64,000 nucleotides of DNA from Sphaerisporangium rubeum (GCF_014207705.1 NZ_JACHIU010000001.1:1302001-1366000), one strand, 5' to 3'. Numbered from the stretch's first letter, positions 16,390 to 25,519 are shown. Translations and numbers: made by a program. Notes: generated from the sequence alone by a model not told the origin.

Positions 16390-18339
16390 GTGGCGGAAGG
16401 GCACCCAGACCATGCGCAGCTCCAGGCTGATCGCATCTACCTTGGCTGGCAGTATGCCCTGATGTACCCCGATCCGGGGCCGCCGCCGAAGCGGCCGTCG
16501 CCGAGTGAGGTGGCCGAGGAGCCGGGGGCCGCGGTCGATCCGGCGTGGATCCGCAGGGAGCGGTTCCAGAAGGATCTGCTCAACCGGCCGGTGAAGACCC
16601 TCGGGGTCCTCATGGCGCTGCTCAGCGTGCTGATCCTGGTGCTCGGGTTCACCGAGGTGCTCGGGTGGTCGTTCGCGCTGATCGGGCTGGTGGTCACCGG
16701 TGGGGTGGCGCTGGCCTGCGGGTACGCGGTCGGGCAGGGGGAGCGTGCGCTGCGGTCGCGCATCAGGGAGCAGGAGGCGCGGGCCGAGCGGCGGCGCGAG
16801 TCGCGCGAGCGGAAGCTGTTCGACGCGCAGGAGGACCACGCCGAGCGGTACCGCGAGTGGGCCGCCAAGAAGGAGCAGTACGACAAACAGCTCAACTGGT
16901 ACGCCGTGGCGATCCCCGACGAGATCGACCGCATCGACGTCGCCGGCGGCACGCTGCCGGGGTGGTCGGCGCTGATCACGCTGCTCGGGGCCACGCGGCT
17001 GTACAGCGGGGGGCATCTCACGGTGCTCGACCTGTCCGAGGGGGCCATCGCCAAGGACCTCATCGAGCTGGCCCGCCGGGGTGGCGACGACCCGCTGGTG
17101 TGGGTGCTGCCGGTGGACCTGCCGCGGCTGGACCTCGGGGCCACGCTGCCGCCTGAGGCGTTCGCCGACGTGCTGGCGCATGTCGTGAGCGTCAGCGAGG
17201 AGCACCGCACCACGCGGGACCTGAGCTTCGACAACGCGATCCTGGAGCGGGTGCTCGAAGTGCTCGGCGACAACGCCAGGATCAACCAGGTGACCGCGGC
17301 GCTGCGCGCGCTCGCGCAGGTGGGGGACCCGCGGGACGACCTGCGGTCGGGCCTGCTGACCGCCACGCAGCTCGAACGCATCGGCACGCTGTTCGGCCGC
17401 GGCGTCACCGACCGCGTCGTCATCGAGCGGGCCTGGGCCCTTGAGTCGCAGCTCCGCAAGCTGGAGGCCCTCGGGTCCGAGGCCGTGCGGCTGCCGCCGG
17501 CGCGGCTGCGCGTCGTGTCCATGGACCGGCAGGCCGGGGTGTTCGGCAACCGCGTGCTCGGCACGTACGTCGCCACGGCGCTCACCCACGTGCTGCGCCA
17601 GTCACCGGCCTCCGACCGGCCGTGGTACCACACCATCATCGTGGCCGGCGCGGACAAGCTGCGCGGCGACGTGCTCGACCGGCTCATGGACGCCTGCGAG
17701 ACCTCGCAGACGGGCCTCGTGCTGACGTACCGCTCGCTCACGCCGACCGTGCGCGAGCGGCTTGGCCGGGGCCATGCCGCTGTGGCGTTCATGCGGCTCG
17801 GCAACGCCGAGGACGCGCGGGTGGCGAGCGAGCACATGGGGACCGAGCACCGCCTTGAGCTGGCCCAGCTCACCGAGACCATCAGCCCCACCGTGGACGG
17901 CCTCAACGGCACCTACATCTCGACCGTGCGCGACGGCGCCGCGTCCGAGGAGCCGGAGAGCGAGGACAAGGCCGGGGAAGGCGGGCTGCGTGAAGGCATC
18001 ACCGAGTCCACCGAGTGGGGACGAAGCGCCACCAAGGCCATGGGGGAGGAGCGGGTGCTGCACCGCAGCCGCGAGTTCCTCGTGGAGCCGCACCAGCTCC
18101 AGCAACTGCCGACCACGTCCGTCATCGTCACCCACGCCACCGCCGAGGGCCGCCAGGTGCGGCTCGCCGACGCCAACCCGGCCATCCTCACGTTCCCCAA
18201 GACCACTTTGGGAGAGTTCGAGGAGGTACGCCGGGTCATGCTCACCCCTGGCACGCCGGACGACGAGTCCGCCGAGGACCCGTTCCCGCCGAACCTCGGT
18301 CCGCCGCCGGAGCGGCTGGACTGGAGGAGAACGCATTGA
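16390..18339 (+). CDS. Membrane VirD4/FtsK-like protein without a clear P-loop
   Basis: A 649-residue protein: two membrane helices (about 60-105), a charged coiled-coil stretch rich in Arg/Glu (about 110-165), then a large cytoplasmic domain. Near the C-terminus IIVAGADKL and AFMRLGNAEDA resemble the recognition parts of VirD4/TraG-like coupling ATPases, but no GxxGxGKS motif is present, so it is probably a non-hydrolysing partner. It lies 50 bp upstream of a HerA/VirB4-like ATPase. The start is uncertain: GTG 16390 follows a GGAGG; ATG 16462 is an alternative. I do not know a function. Confidence 0.7.
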   Translation: MAEGHPDHAQLQADRIYLGWQYALMYPDPGPPPKRPSPSEVAEEPGAAVDPAWIRRERFQKDLLNRPVKTLGVLMALLSVLILVLGFTEVLGWSFALIGLVVTGGVALACGYAVGQGERALRSRIREQEARAERRRESRERKLFDAQEDHAERYREWAAKKEQYDKQLNWYAVAIPDEIDRIDVAGGTLPGWSALITLLGATRLYSGGHLTVLDLSEGAIAKDLIELARRGGDDPLVWVLPVDLPRLDLGATLPPEAFADVLAHVVSVSEEHRTTRDLSFDNAILERVLEVLGDNARINQVTAALRALAQVGDPRDDLRSGLLTATQLERIGTLFGRGVTDRVVIERAWALESQLRKLEALGSEAVRLPPARLRVVSMDRQAGVFGNRVLGTYVATALTHVLRQSPASDRPWYHTIIVAGADKLRGDVLDRLMDACETSQTGLVLTYRSLTPTVRERLGRGHAAVAFMRLGNAEDARVASEHMGTEHRLELAQLTETISPTVDGLNGTYISTVRDGAASEEPESEDKAGEGGLREGITESTEWGRSATKAMGEERVLHRSREFLVEPHQLQQLPTTSVIVTHATAEGRQVRLADANPAILTFPKTTLGEFEEVRRVMLTPGTPDDESAEDPFPPNLGPPPERLDWRRTH

Positions 18340-18389
18340 ACAGGTAATCCCCTGGCAAACGTCCATGGCGTAAGGCAGGTGGGCTTGAT

Positions 18390-21300
18390 ATGCAGGCAAG
18401 CGTGTCATCAGCAGCGTCCAGCGCGCCGATCCCGCTGAGCGGTCCGTGGTACCGCATCCAGGCGATCACGGCCCCCTCGCGCACCTCCTCGGCCGAATGG
18501 GACTTCGTCACGGTCCTCCCCGCCGTCCTGTCCGCGGCCCAGCGCAACCGGCCGTTCGTCATCGGCTGGCTGTCGCGGGGCTCCGGCGCGCCACTCGAAC
18601 TCATCACCAACGCCGGGCCGCTCACCCCGCCGCGTCCGCCGCGCCGCGCGGCCGGCGGCGCGGTGGAGGAGCCGCCGCAGGGGCCGCAGCCGCTGCTGTT
18701 CCCCGGCGGCGCGCGCGGCGTGCGCGTCGGCGACGACTGGCTCGACGACCTCACCGACCTGACCTGGACGCTCTGTCCGGGACGGCAGGCGCCGCCGCTC
18801 ACCGGCCGCAGGGAGCCGGGGCCCGACGACCTGCTGCGGCCCACGCTGTTCGAGTCGACCCTGGTGACGCTGATGTCGCGGCCGTTCGCGTGGCTCGTGG
18901 TCGCCGAGCCGACCAACCTGCTCGACGAGGAGGTCGCCTACCTGCGCACCCAGCTCAACGTGCTGCGGCAGTACGGCGACGCCTCCGAGCGCAGCCGGTA
19001 CGACGCCGAGCGGGCCGAGCGGCGCATGCAGGAGCTCGACGCGTTCCGTGAGGCGGGGCTGTGGAACGTCCGCGTGCTCGCCGGGGCCGCCGGGCCGGAC
19101 GAACTACGGCAGATCGCTCCTGTGCTGGTCGGTTCGGTGGAGATGAGCCACCACCCGTACCGGCTGCGCAGCGGGTTGTCCCTGCCGATACTCGCCGGGT
19201 TCGGCAGGCCCGGCGTGGTGGAGCCGGTGTACGGCTTCCCCGAGGTGCTCGCCGTCACCCTGCAGGACCAGGCCGACGCCATGGGGCAGCCGTTCGCCGC
19301 GACCACCGGCACGCCGTTCGTGACCGCGGGCGCGCCGTTCGCGGCCACCGCCGGTGCGCTCGCGGCCCTCGCCGGGCTGCCACGCCGCGAGGTGCCGGGG
19401 GTGCGGGTGCTCGACGCCGGGTTCTTCGACGTGACGAGCGAGGCCGACGTGCGCAGCACCGGGGAGCCGCTGCTCGACCTCGGGGCCATCATCGACGGAC
19501 AGGACCGCGCCGTCGGGTCGTTCCGCGTACCGCTCGCCACGCTCAACCGGCACGCGTTCGTCACCGGCGCCACCGGGTCAGGCAAGTCGCAGACCGTGCG
19601 CCACCTGCTGGAGCAGCTCACCGAGGCCGGCATCCCGTGGCTCGCCATCGAGCCCGCCAAGTCCGAGTACGCCGCGATGGCGGGCCGCGTGGCGCACCTG
19701 GCGCCGCTCACCGTGATCAACCCGTCGGCGCCTGGCGACGTGCCGTTCAGCGTCAACCCGCTGGCCCCCGAGCCCGGCTACCCGGTGCAGGCCCACATCG
19801 ACATGGTGCGCGCGCTGTTCATGGCGGCGTTCGACGCCGAGGAGCCGTTTCCGCAGATCATGTCGCTGGCGCTCCAGCGGGTGTACGAGGCCAACGGCTG
19901 GGACGTCGTCACCGGCGGCGGCATCCCCGGCGCGCCGGTGCGGCCCGCCGTGCCGACCCTTGAGCAGTTACAGGCGCACGCGCTGGAGGTCATCCAGGAG
20001 ATCGGGTACGGCAACGAGGTGCAGGCCGACGTCGAGGGCTTCATCTCGCTGCGGCTGCGCAGCCTGCGGGTCGGCTCCGCCGGCCGGTTCTTCGAAGGCG
20101 GCCACCCCGCCGACATCGGCGGCCTGCTGCGGCGCAACGTCGTGCTCGCCATCGAGGACGTCGCCAACGACGAGGACAAGGCGTTCCTCATGGGGACGCT
20201 CATCATCCGCATCGTGGAGCACCTGCGCATGCGGGCCAGGCAGGAGAAGACCGGCGGCCTGCGGCACGTCATCGTCATCGAGGAGGCGCACCGCCTGCTG
20301 CGCGACCGGGGCTCACAGAGGGCCAGCACACACGCCGTCGAGCTGCTCGCCGGCATGCTCGCCGAGATCCGCGCGTACGGCGAAGGCATCGTGGTGGCCG
20401 AGCAGATCCCCACCAAGCTCATCGCGGACGTCGTGAAGAACACCGCCTTGAAGGTCGTGCACCGGCTGCCGGCCGAGGACGACCGGCGGCTGGTCGGCGC
20501 CGCGATCAACCTCAGCGAGGAGCAGTCCCGCCAGGTCGTGTCGCTGCAACCCGGCACCGCCGCCGTGTTCGCCGACGGCATGGACCGGCCGCTGCGCATC
20601 CAGGTGCCGCTCGGCGAAGGCCGCGAACGCACCGTCCCCGGACCCATCCCGCCGATCGTCGGCCGCCGTTCCACCGCGTGCGGCCACGAATGCACCACAG
20701 GCACCGCCTGCACGCTCGTCGAGCTGCGCGAGGCCGACCTGCTGGCCGACGCACCCGAATGGGCCTGGCTGCGCATCTGGACCGACACGCTCGTGCTGGC
20801 GTTCTGCGTCAACCGGCCACTGCCAGGAGTGCCCCGCGTGCTCGCCGGCATCTGGGACGAGCTGCCGGCCCGGCGCCGCGAATGCCTGCTCGCCACCCTG
20901 GTGGAACGTGCCGTGGCACGCCGAGCGTGGTCGCTGCGCACCACGTACGACCCCGGGCTGCTCACGGTGAAGGCCGCCGAAGTGGCGGCGGCGCTGCTGC
21001 CCCCCGGGTTCTCCGGCGCCGGCGGCCTCACGGCGGGGGACCGGCCCGGCCCGTCCTGGGTCATCCCGCAGATCCGCTGGCTGCACGAAGTGGACCGGCT
21101 CTTCCCGTACGGCCACCCACCCGACCGGCACGGCCCCGCACCCGCCATGGAGTACCCGCTGTTCGGCGCCGACGCCACCGGACGGCCGTACCCGCACCTG
21201 GGGCTCAACGGCGCGTCCGTCGACACCGCCACCCGCACCGAGCTGCTCGGCCACCGGGCCAAGGCGCTGCGGCACCACCCGCTGTCCATGGAGATGGAAC

Positions 21301-21530
21301 GCAACCGCGTGCTCGCCTGGCGCGTGCTGCTCGGCGACGACGAACACGACGGCATCGAGCGGGACTTCGCGACCGTCGCCGTCGGCGTCGAGCCGCGTGA
21401 GCGGGTGCGGCACATCGCGCAGACCATGGCCGCCGGGTGGCTGGAGACCGTGCTGAGCTGGCCGGGCCGGTTCGTCCACCCCTTCGACGGCGACGAGGAG
21501 AGCCAGCCCGAGCTTTCGTTCCTGGAATAG
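18390..21530 (+). CDS. HerA/VirB4-like P-loop ATPase
   Basis: A 1046-residue ATPase of the HerA-FtsK superfamily (DUF87-like). Walker A GATGSGKS lies near residues 392-399, followed by AIEPAKSEY; Walker B VIVIEEAH is near 627-634; a PGTAAVF sensor segment follows near 728. The roughly 390 N-terminal residues and the 300 C-terminal residues are not recognised. A Cys/His cluster (CGHECTTGTAC, near 764) could bind zinc. Together with the membrane VirD4-like protein upstream it probably forms a membrane-associated motor for DNA or protein; the substrate is unknown. Confidence 0.8.
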   Translation: MQASVSSAASSAPIPLSGPWYRIQAITAPSRTSSAEWDFVTVLPAVLSAAQRNRPFVIGWLSRGSGAPLELITNAGPLTPPRPPRRAAGGAVEEPPQGPQPLLFPGGARGVRVGDDWLDDLTDLTWTLCPGRQAPPLTGRREPGPDDLLRPTLFESTLVTLMSRPFAWLVVAEPTNLLDEEVAYLRTQLNVLRQYGDASERSRYDAERAERRMQELDAFREAGLWNVRVLAGAAGPDELRQIAPVLVGSVEMSHHPYRLRSGLSLPILAGFGRPGVVEPVYGFPEVLAVTLQDQADAMGQPFAATTGTPFVTAGAPFAATAGALAALAGLPRREVPGVRVLDAGFFDVTSEADVRSTGEPLLDLGAIIDGQDRAVGSFRVPLATLNRHAFVTGATGSGKSQTVRHLLEQLTEAGIPWLAIEPAKSEYAAMAGRVAHLAPLTVINPSAPGDVPFSVNPLAPEPGYPVQAHIDMVRALFMAAFDAEEPFPQIMSLALQRVYEANGWDVVTGGGIPGAPVRPAVPTLEQLQAHALEVIQEIGYGNEVQADVEGFISLRLRSLRVGSAGRFFEGGHPADIGGLLRRNVVLAIEDVANDEDKAFLMGTLIIRIVEHLRMRARQEKTGGLRHVIVIEEAHRLLRDRGSQRASTHAVELLAGMLAEIRAYGEGIVVAEQIPTKLIADVVKNTALKVVHRLPAEDDRRLVGAAINLSEEQSRQVVSLQPGTAAVFADGMDRPLRIQVPLGEGRERTVPGPIPPIVGRRSTACGHECTTGTACTLVELREADLLADAPEWAWLRIWTDTLVLAFCVNRPLPGVPRVLAGIWDELPARRRECLLATLVERAVARRAWSLRTTYDPGLLTVKAAEVAAALLPPGFSGAGGLTAGDRPGPSWVIPQIRWLHEVDRLFPYGHPPDRHGPAPAMEYPLFGADATGRPYPHLGLNGASVDTATRTELLGHRAKALRHHPLSMEMERNRVLAWRVLLGDDEHDGIERDFATVAVGVEPRERVRHIAQTMAAGWLETVLSWPGRFVHPFDGDEESQPELSFLE

Positions 21531-21570
21531 CGATTGGCGGCTCGTTAGGCGTTCTTCGCGCCACCCCCAC

Positions 21571-21576
21571 TAGGAT
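21571..21576 (+). promoter_or_regulatory. -10 hexamer of murT (leaderless)
   Basis: TAGGAT ends 7 nt before the murT ATG at 21584. Confidence 0.5.
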
Positions 21577-21583
21577 CTCGGGC

Positions 21584-22813
21584 ATGACCCAGCTTCCGCT
21601 GCGGGCTCAGCTCGCGAGTGCCCTCGGGCGTACGGCGGCCACGCTATCCCGGGTCACCGGGCGTGGCGACGGATCGGTCATCGGGGGGCGGGTCGGGCTC
21701 ATCCTTGAGCCTGACCTTCTGCGCAAACTGGCCGCGGACCGCAAGCTTGTGCTGGTCAGCGCCACCAACGGCAAGACGACCACCACCCGGTTGATCACCT
21801 CCGAGCTCCAGGAGCTCGGCGAGGTCGCCACCAACGCCTTCGGCGCCAACATGCCGGCGGGCCACGTGTCCGCGTTGTCGCAGGCCAAGCAGGCCCCGAT
21901 CGCCGTGCTCGAAGTCGACGAGAAATACCTCCCCGAGGTCATCGACACCACCAAGGCCGGGGTCGTGTGCCTGATGAACCTCAGCCGCGACCAGATGGAC
22001 CGCGCCGCCGAGATCTGGCTGCTCGCGCAGAAATGGCGCCGCGCGCTCGCCGGCCGCGACACCCACGTCATCGCCAACTGCGACGACCCGCTCGTCACCT
22101 GGGGTGCGAGCACCGCCACCCAGGTCACGTGGGTCTCCTGCGGCCAGCCGTGGAAAGAGGACTCCTGGTGCTGCCCCGAGTGCGGCGGCCCCCTCGACCG
22201 CAAGGGTGACGACTGGGCCTGCCGCGAATGCACGTTCCGCCGGCCCGAGCCGGCCTGGCGCCTCGACGACGACGCCGTGATCGACCCGGCCGGGCAGCGC
22301 TGGGTGCTCGACCTCCAGCTCCCCGGCCGCGCCAACCGCGCCAACGCCGCCATCGCGCTCGCCACCGCCGAGGTGTTCGGCCTGACCGTCGAACGCGCGC
22401 TGCCTCGCCTGCGCGACGTGCGGTCCGTCGCCGGCCGGTACACCACCGTGGAGCGGGACGGCCGGGTGTTGCGGCTGCTGCTGGCCAAGAACCCCGCGGG
22501 GTGGCTGGAGGCGTTCGAGGTCGCCGACCCCGCGCTGCCGATCATCCTGTCGGTCAACGCGCAGGGCCCCGACGGCCGCGACACCTCCTGGCTCTGGGAC
22601 GTCGACTACCGCGTGCTCAGCGGCCGGCCGGTGTACGTCACCGGTGAACGCCGCCTCGACCTCGCGCTCCGGCTCGACGTCGCCGGAGTCGCGTTCGAGC
22701 TCTGCGACACCTTCGACGACGCGGTACGGCGCCAAGGGCCGGGCCGGGTCGATGTGATCGCCAACTACACCGCCTTCCAGCACATTCGAGCGGAGTTCGG
22801 CCGTGCCGTCTGA
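21584..22813 (+). CDS. murT: Lipid II isoglutaminyl synthase, Mur-ligase subunit
   Basis: A 409-residue Mur-ligase-like protein that, with GatD, converts the D-Glu of lipid II to D-isoglutamine using ATP and glutamine. It has the ATP loop NGKTTTT (62-68), the central domain with LEVDEKYLP and NLSRDQMDR, a four-cysteine zinc ribbon (CCPEC...C..C near 195-220) inserted as in other MurT proteins, and the C-terminal DUF1727 domain (SVAGRYTTVERDG). The ATG is set by a leaderless promoter. It overlaps gatD by 11 bp. Confidence 0.95.
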   Translation: MTQLPLRAQLASALGRTAATLSRVTGRGDGSVIGGRVGLILEPDLLRKLAADRKLVLVSATNGKTTTTRLITSELQELGEVATNAFGANMPAGHVSALSQAKQAPIAVLEVDEKYLPEVIDTTKAGVVCLMNLSRDQMDRAAEIWLLAQKWRRALAGRDTHVIANCDDPLVTWGASTATQVTWVSCGQPWKEDSWCCPECGGPLDRKGDDWACRECTFRRPEPAWRLDDDAVIDPAGQRWVLDLQLPGRANRANAAIALATAEVFGLTVERALPRLRDVRSVAGRYTTVERDGRVLRLLLAKNPAGWLEAFEVADPALPIILSVNAQGPDGRDTSWLWDVDYRVLSGRPVYVTGERRLDLALRLDVAGVAFELCDTFDDAVRRQGPGRVDVIANYTAFQHIRAEFGRAV

Positions 22814-23516
22814 CAGCGCACTGCGCATCGTGTGGATCTACCCTGACCTGCTGAGCACCTACGGCGACCAGGGCAACGTCCTCATCCTCGAACAGCGGGC
22901 CCGCAAACGCGGCATCCCCGTCGAGACCATCTACGTCCGCTCCGCCGACCCCGTCCCCGACTCCGGCGACATCTACCTCATCGGCGGCGGCGAGGACCGT
23001 CCCCAGATCCTCGCCGCGGAACGCCTGCGCCGCGACAACGGCCTGTCCCGCGCCATCGACAACGGCGCGTCCCTGCTCGCCGTCTGCGCCGGCTACCAGA
23101 TCATGGGAACCGTCTTCGGCGGCGAAGAAGGCCAGCCCGTGGCCGGCATCGGCCTGCTCGACATAGAAAGCCGCCGCGGCCCCTCCCGCGCCGTAGGCGA
23201 ACTCGCCGCCGAGGTCGACACCGGCCTGGGCGGCCACATGCTCACCGGCTTCGAGAACCACATGGGTGTCACCCGCCTCGGCTCCGCCGTCCGCCCCCTC
23301 TCCCGCACCGTGGTAGGCACCGGCAACGGCGACGGCACCGAAGGCTGCCACACCGGCAAAATAGTAGGCACCTACCTCCACGGCCCCGCCCTGGCCCGCA
23401 ACCCCTGGCTGGCCGACGTCTTCCTGGGCTGGGCCACCGGCCCCCTGCTCCCCATAGACGACACCTGGTACGACCGCCTGAGAAAAGAACGCCTGACCAC
23501 CGTCCTCCCCACCTGA
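22803..23516 (+). CDS. gatD: Lipid II isoglutaminyl synthase, glutaminase subunit
   Basis: A 237-residue class I glutamine amidotransferase that releases ammonia for MurT. The nucleophile is Cys95 (AVCAGYQ) and the catalytic His is His193 (YLHGP); the glutamine-binding GGGEDRPQ loop is at 61-68. GTG start overlapping murT, so both subunits are co-translated. The enzyme acts on the cytoplasmic face of the membrane on lipid-linked peptidoglycan precursor. Confidence 0.95.
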   Translation: MPSDSALRIVWIYPDLLSTYGDQGNVLILEQRARKRGIPVETIYVRSADPVPDSGDIYLIGGGEDRPQILAAERLRRDNGLSRAIDNGASLLAVCAGYQIMGTVFGGEEGQPVAGIGLLDIESRRGPSRAVGELAAEVDTGLGGHMLTGFENHMGVTRLGSAVRPLSRTVVGTGNGDGTEGCHTGKIVGTYLHGPALARNPWLADVFLGWATGPLLPIDDTWYDRLRKERLTTVLPT

Positions 23517-23530
23517 CCCACCCCACCCCG

Positions 23531-23786
23531 CGGCGCAACCCCCACCCACGCCAACCCTCACCCACGCCAACCCCCACCCGCGCCAAGTCTCACCCGCGCC
23601 AAGTCTCACCCGCGCCAAGTCTCACCCGCGCCAAGTCTCACCCGCGCCAAGTCTCACCCGCGCCAAGTCTCACCCGCGCCAAGTCTCACCCGCGCCAAGT
23701 CTCACCCGCGCCAAGTCTCACCCGCGCCAAGTCTCACCCGCGCCAACCCCCACCCGCGCCAACCCCCACCCGCGCCAAGTCTCGCC
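23531..23786 (+). repeat. 16-bp tandem repeat array, 16 units
   Basis: Sixteen head-to-tail units; ten central copies (23579-23738) are identical CGCGCCAAGTCTCACC, and outer copies vary at AAGTCT (CAACCCCC) or in the first two bases. There are no spacers, so this is not CRISPR. The array begins 15 bp after the gatD stop. Confidence 0.95.
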
Positions 23787-23827
23787 CCGCTCACGTCCCC
23801 CGCTCGCCGCTACGGGTCTCCTCACCC

Positions 23828-24428
23828 GGCGCCGACGCGGCGGGACGTGGTACGGCGAATACGGCGCCGTCCCACGGCGGCCGGCCGGTCAATGGGGACG
23901 TTCAGCGGATCAGAACCGCATTCCAACTACCTCCACGCGCGTAAGTCCCACCCACGCCACGTACCCCCGCGCGGCGTGACCCCCCACCATCACGGCCCCT
24001 CGTCCCGGCGCCGACGCGGCGGGACGTGGTACGGCGAATACGGCGCCGTCCCACGGCGGCCGGCCGGTCAATGGGGACGTTCAGCGGATCAGAACCGCAT
24101 TCCAACTACCTCCACGCGCGTAAGTCCCACCCACGCCACGTACCCCCGCGCGGCGTGACCCCCCACCATCACGGCCCCTCGTCCCGGCGCCGACGCGGCG
24201 GGACGTGGTACGGCGAATACGGCGCCGTCCCACGCCGGTCGGCCGGTCAATGGGGACGTTCAGCGGATCAGAACCGCATTCCAACTACCTCCACGCGCGT
24301 AAGTCCCACCCACGCCACGTACCCCCGCGCGGCGTGACCCCCCACCATCACGGCCCCTCGTCCCGGCGCCGACGCGGCGGGACGTGGTACGGCGAATCCG
24401 GCGCCGTCCCACGCCGGTCGGCCGGTCA
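23828..24428 (+). repeat. 179-bp tandem repeat (three full copies and a partial fourth)
   Basis: Period exactly 179 bp, copies starting at 23828, 24007, 24186 and 24365. Each copy opens with a core, GGCGCCGACGCGG then GGGACGTGGTACGGCGAAT, containing inverted arms GGGACG/CGTCCC and GGCGCC. The last copy stops 10 bp short of the DsrE gene. Open frames inside are repeat artefacts. The core recurs at 44.7-44.9 kb. Together with the 16-bp array this fills the 922-bp gap 23517-24438. Confidence 0.95.
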
Positions 24429-24438
24429 GGGGGGACAG

Positions 24439-24801
24439 TCAGTAGACCAGAGCCTGGACGCCTTCGCCGAGTGCCTCCTCCACGAACGTCGGAGCCCCGG
24501 CGATGCGTACCCCGTCGATCACGTCGTCCGGCCCGATCCCCCGGCGCGCCGCGCACTGCGTGCAGACGGTGACCTTGCCGTTGGCGAGCACGATGTCCAG
24601 CAGGTCGGCCAGCGGCGTGGCCTCCGGCAGGGTGAACTCCTTCGCGCGGTCAGGCAGGCCGTACCACGCCGACTCGCCGGTCAGCCACAGGGACACCGGT
24701 ACACCGCTCGCCAGTGCCGCCGCGGCGACTGTGAACGCCTGGTTGCACCGCTCAGGAGCGTCCATCCCGGCCGTCACCTTTATCACCATTGATCGCGCCA
24801 T
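24439..24801 (-). CDS. DsrE-family protein
   Basis: A 120-residue DsrE/DsrF-like protein. The fold is clear from MVIKVTAGMDAPERCNQAFTVA at the start (split into strand and helix) and CTQCAARRG with two Cys in the last third, where DsrE relatives carry their sulfur-accepting cysteine. Such proteins bind persulfide or act in tRNA thiolation relays; the actinobacterial type has no assigned partner. A TAGGCT hexamer sits 6 nt before the ATG. It is divergent to nitrobindin, and its 3' end borders the repeat array. Confidence 0.85.
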   Translation of the reverse strand: MARSMVIKVTAGMDAPERCNQAFTVAAAALASGVPVSLWLTGESAWYGLPDRAKEFTLPEATPLADLLDIVLANGKVTVCTQCAARRGIGPDDVIDGVRIAGAPTFVEEALGEGVQALVY

Positions 24802-24807
24802 GATCCC

Positions 24808-24813
24808 AGCCTA
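24808..24813 (-). promoter_or_regulatory. -10 hexamer of the DsrE gene (leaderless)
   Basis: Minus-strand TAGGCT ends 6 nt before the ATG at 24801. Confidence 0.5.
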
Positions 24814-24875
24814 TTAGCCGGTGTCGGGCCTCCACCAGGGCCGTTCCCCTGTTCCGGCGCACCTGCGCGGCCCTC

Positions 24876-24881
24876 TAGGCT
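24876..24881 (+). promoter_or_regulatory. -10 hexamer of the nitrobindin gene
   Basis: TAGGCT ends 8 nt before ATG 24890, supporting that ATG over the upstream GTG at 24821. Confidence 0.45.
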
Positions 24882-24889
24882 CTGTATAC

Positions 24890-25378
24890 ATGGATGCCCC
24901 AGAACTGCACCCCGCCCTGGAGCCGATCGCCTTCCTGCTCGGCAGGTGGGAAGGGGCCGGCGTAGGCGGCTACCCGTCGATAGAGAGCTTCCGCTACGGC
25001 CAGGAGATCGTCTTCGACCACAACGGCAAGCCGTTCCTGACCTACGAGAGCCGCACCTGGCTCCTCGACGACGACGGCAACATGGTGAGGCCCCTGGCCA
25101 GGGAGACCGGCTACTGGCGAGCCCAGCCCGACCGCCAGCTCGAAGTGGTCCTGGCCCACCCCACCGGCATCGTCGAGATCTACATCGGCGAGGTGGCCTT
25201 CCACAAGATCGAGCTGCGGACCGACGTGGTGGCCCGCACCGGCACCGCGAAGGAATACACCGCAGGCCACCGCCTCTACGGCCTCGTCAACGGCAACCTC
25301 ATGTACGCCTACGACATGGCCGCAGAAGGCCACCCCCTGACGTCCCACCTCTCCGCCGACCTCAAGAAGGTCTCCTGA
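24890..25378 (+). CDS. Nitrobindin-like heme-binding protein
   Basis: A 162-residue beta-barrel of the nitrobindin/THAP4 family (DUF1794). It has the signature LLGRWEGAGVGGYPSI (residues about 16-31) and RETGYWR near 70, and the C-terminal H in AAEGHPLTSHLSADL is positioned as the proximal heme ligand. Family members bind ferric heme and isomerise peroxynitrite to nitrate; this role fits a redox-active actinobacterium but is inferred. Start chosen by the leaderless promoter and by the family N-terminus (HP.L.PIAFLLG). Confidence 0.92.
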   Translation: MDAPELHPALEPIAFLLGRWEGAGVGGYPSIESFRYGQEIVFDHNGKPFLTYESRTWLLDDDGNMVRPLARETGYWRAQPDRQLEVVLAHPTGIVEIYIGEVAFHKIELRTDVVARTGTAKEYTAGHRLYGLVNGNLMYAYDMAAEGHPLTSHLSADLKKVS

Positions 25379-25428
25379 CCCGGAGAATCCGCCGGCCCCG
25401 CAAGGCCGCCGACCTGGAGAAAAGGAAA

Positions 25429-25519
25429 AACCCCGGGCGCGCTCCACCTCCACGAAGGAGGCGGGCCGGCTGGACCATGGAAGAAGTCCCACGACTTCCC
25501 CCGCCGGCTGCCCGGGGTT
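25429..25519 (-). terminator. Multi-stem terminator of the candidate RNA
   Basis: On the minus strand the outer 10-bp stem AACCCCGGGC/GCCCGGGGTT is followed by TTTTTCCTTTTC. It encloses two further hairpin domains, unusual for a plain terminator, and also faces the convergent nitrobindin gene. Confidence 0.6.

Noticed and set aside
23847-24337. Repeated 103-codon ORFs in the 179-bp array
   Set aside because: They arise because the unit happens to be open; the protein would be a repeat artefact without SD or recognisable domain.
23531-24428. CRISPR array
   Set aside because: The units are contiguous with no unique spacers, the periods (16 and 179 bp) do not fit, and no cas genes are near.
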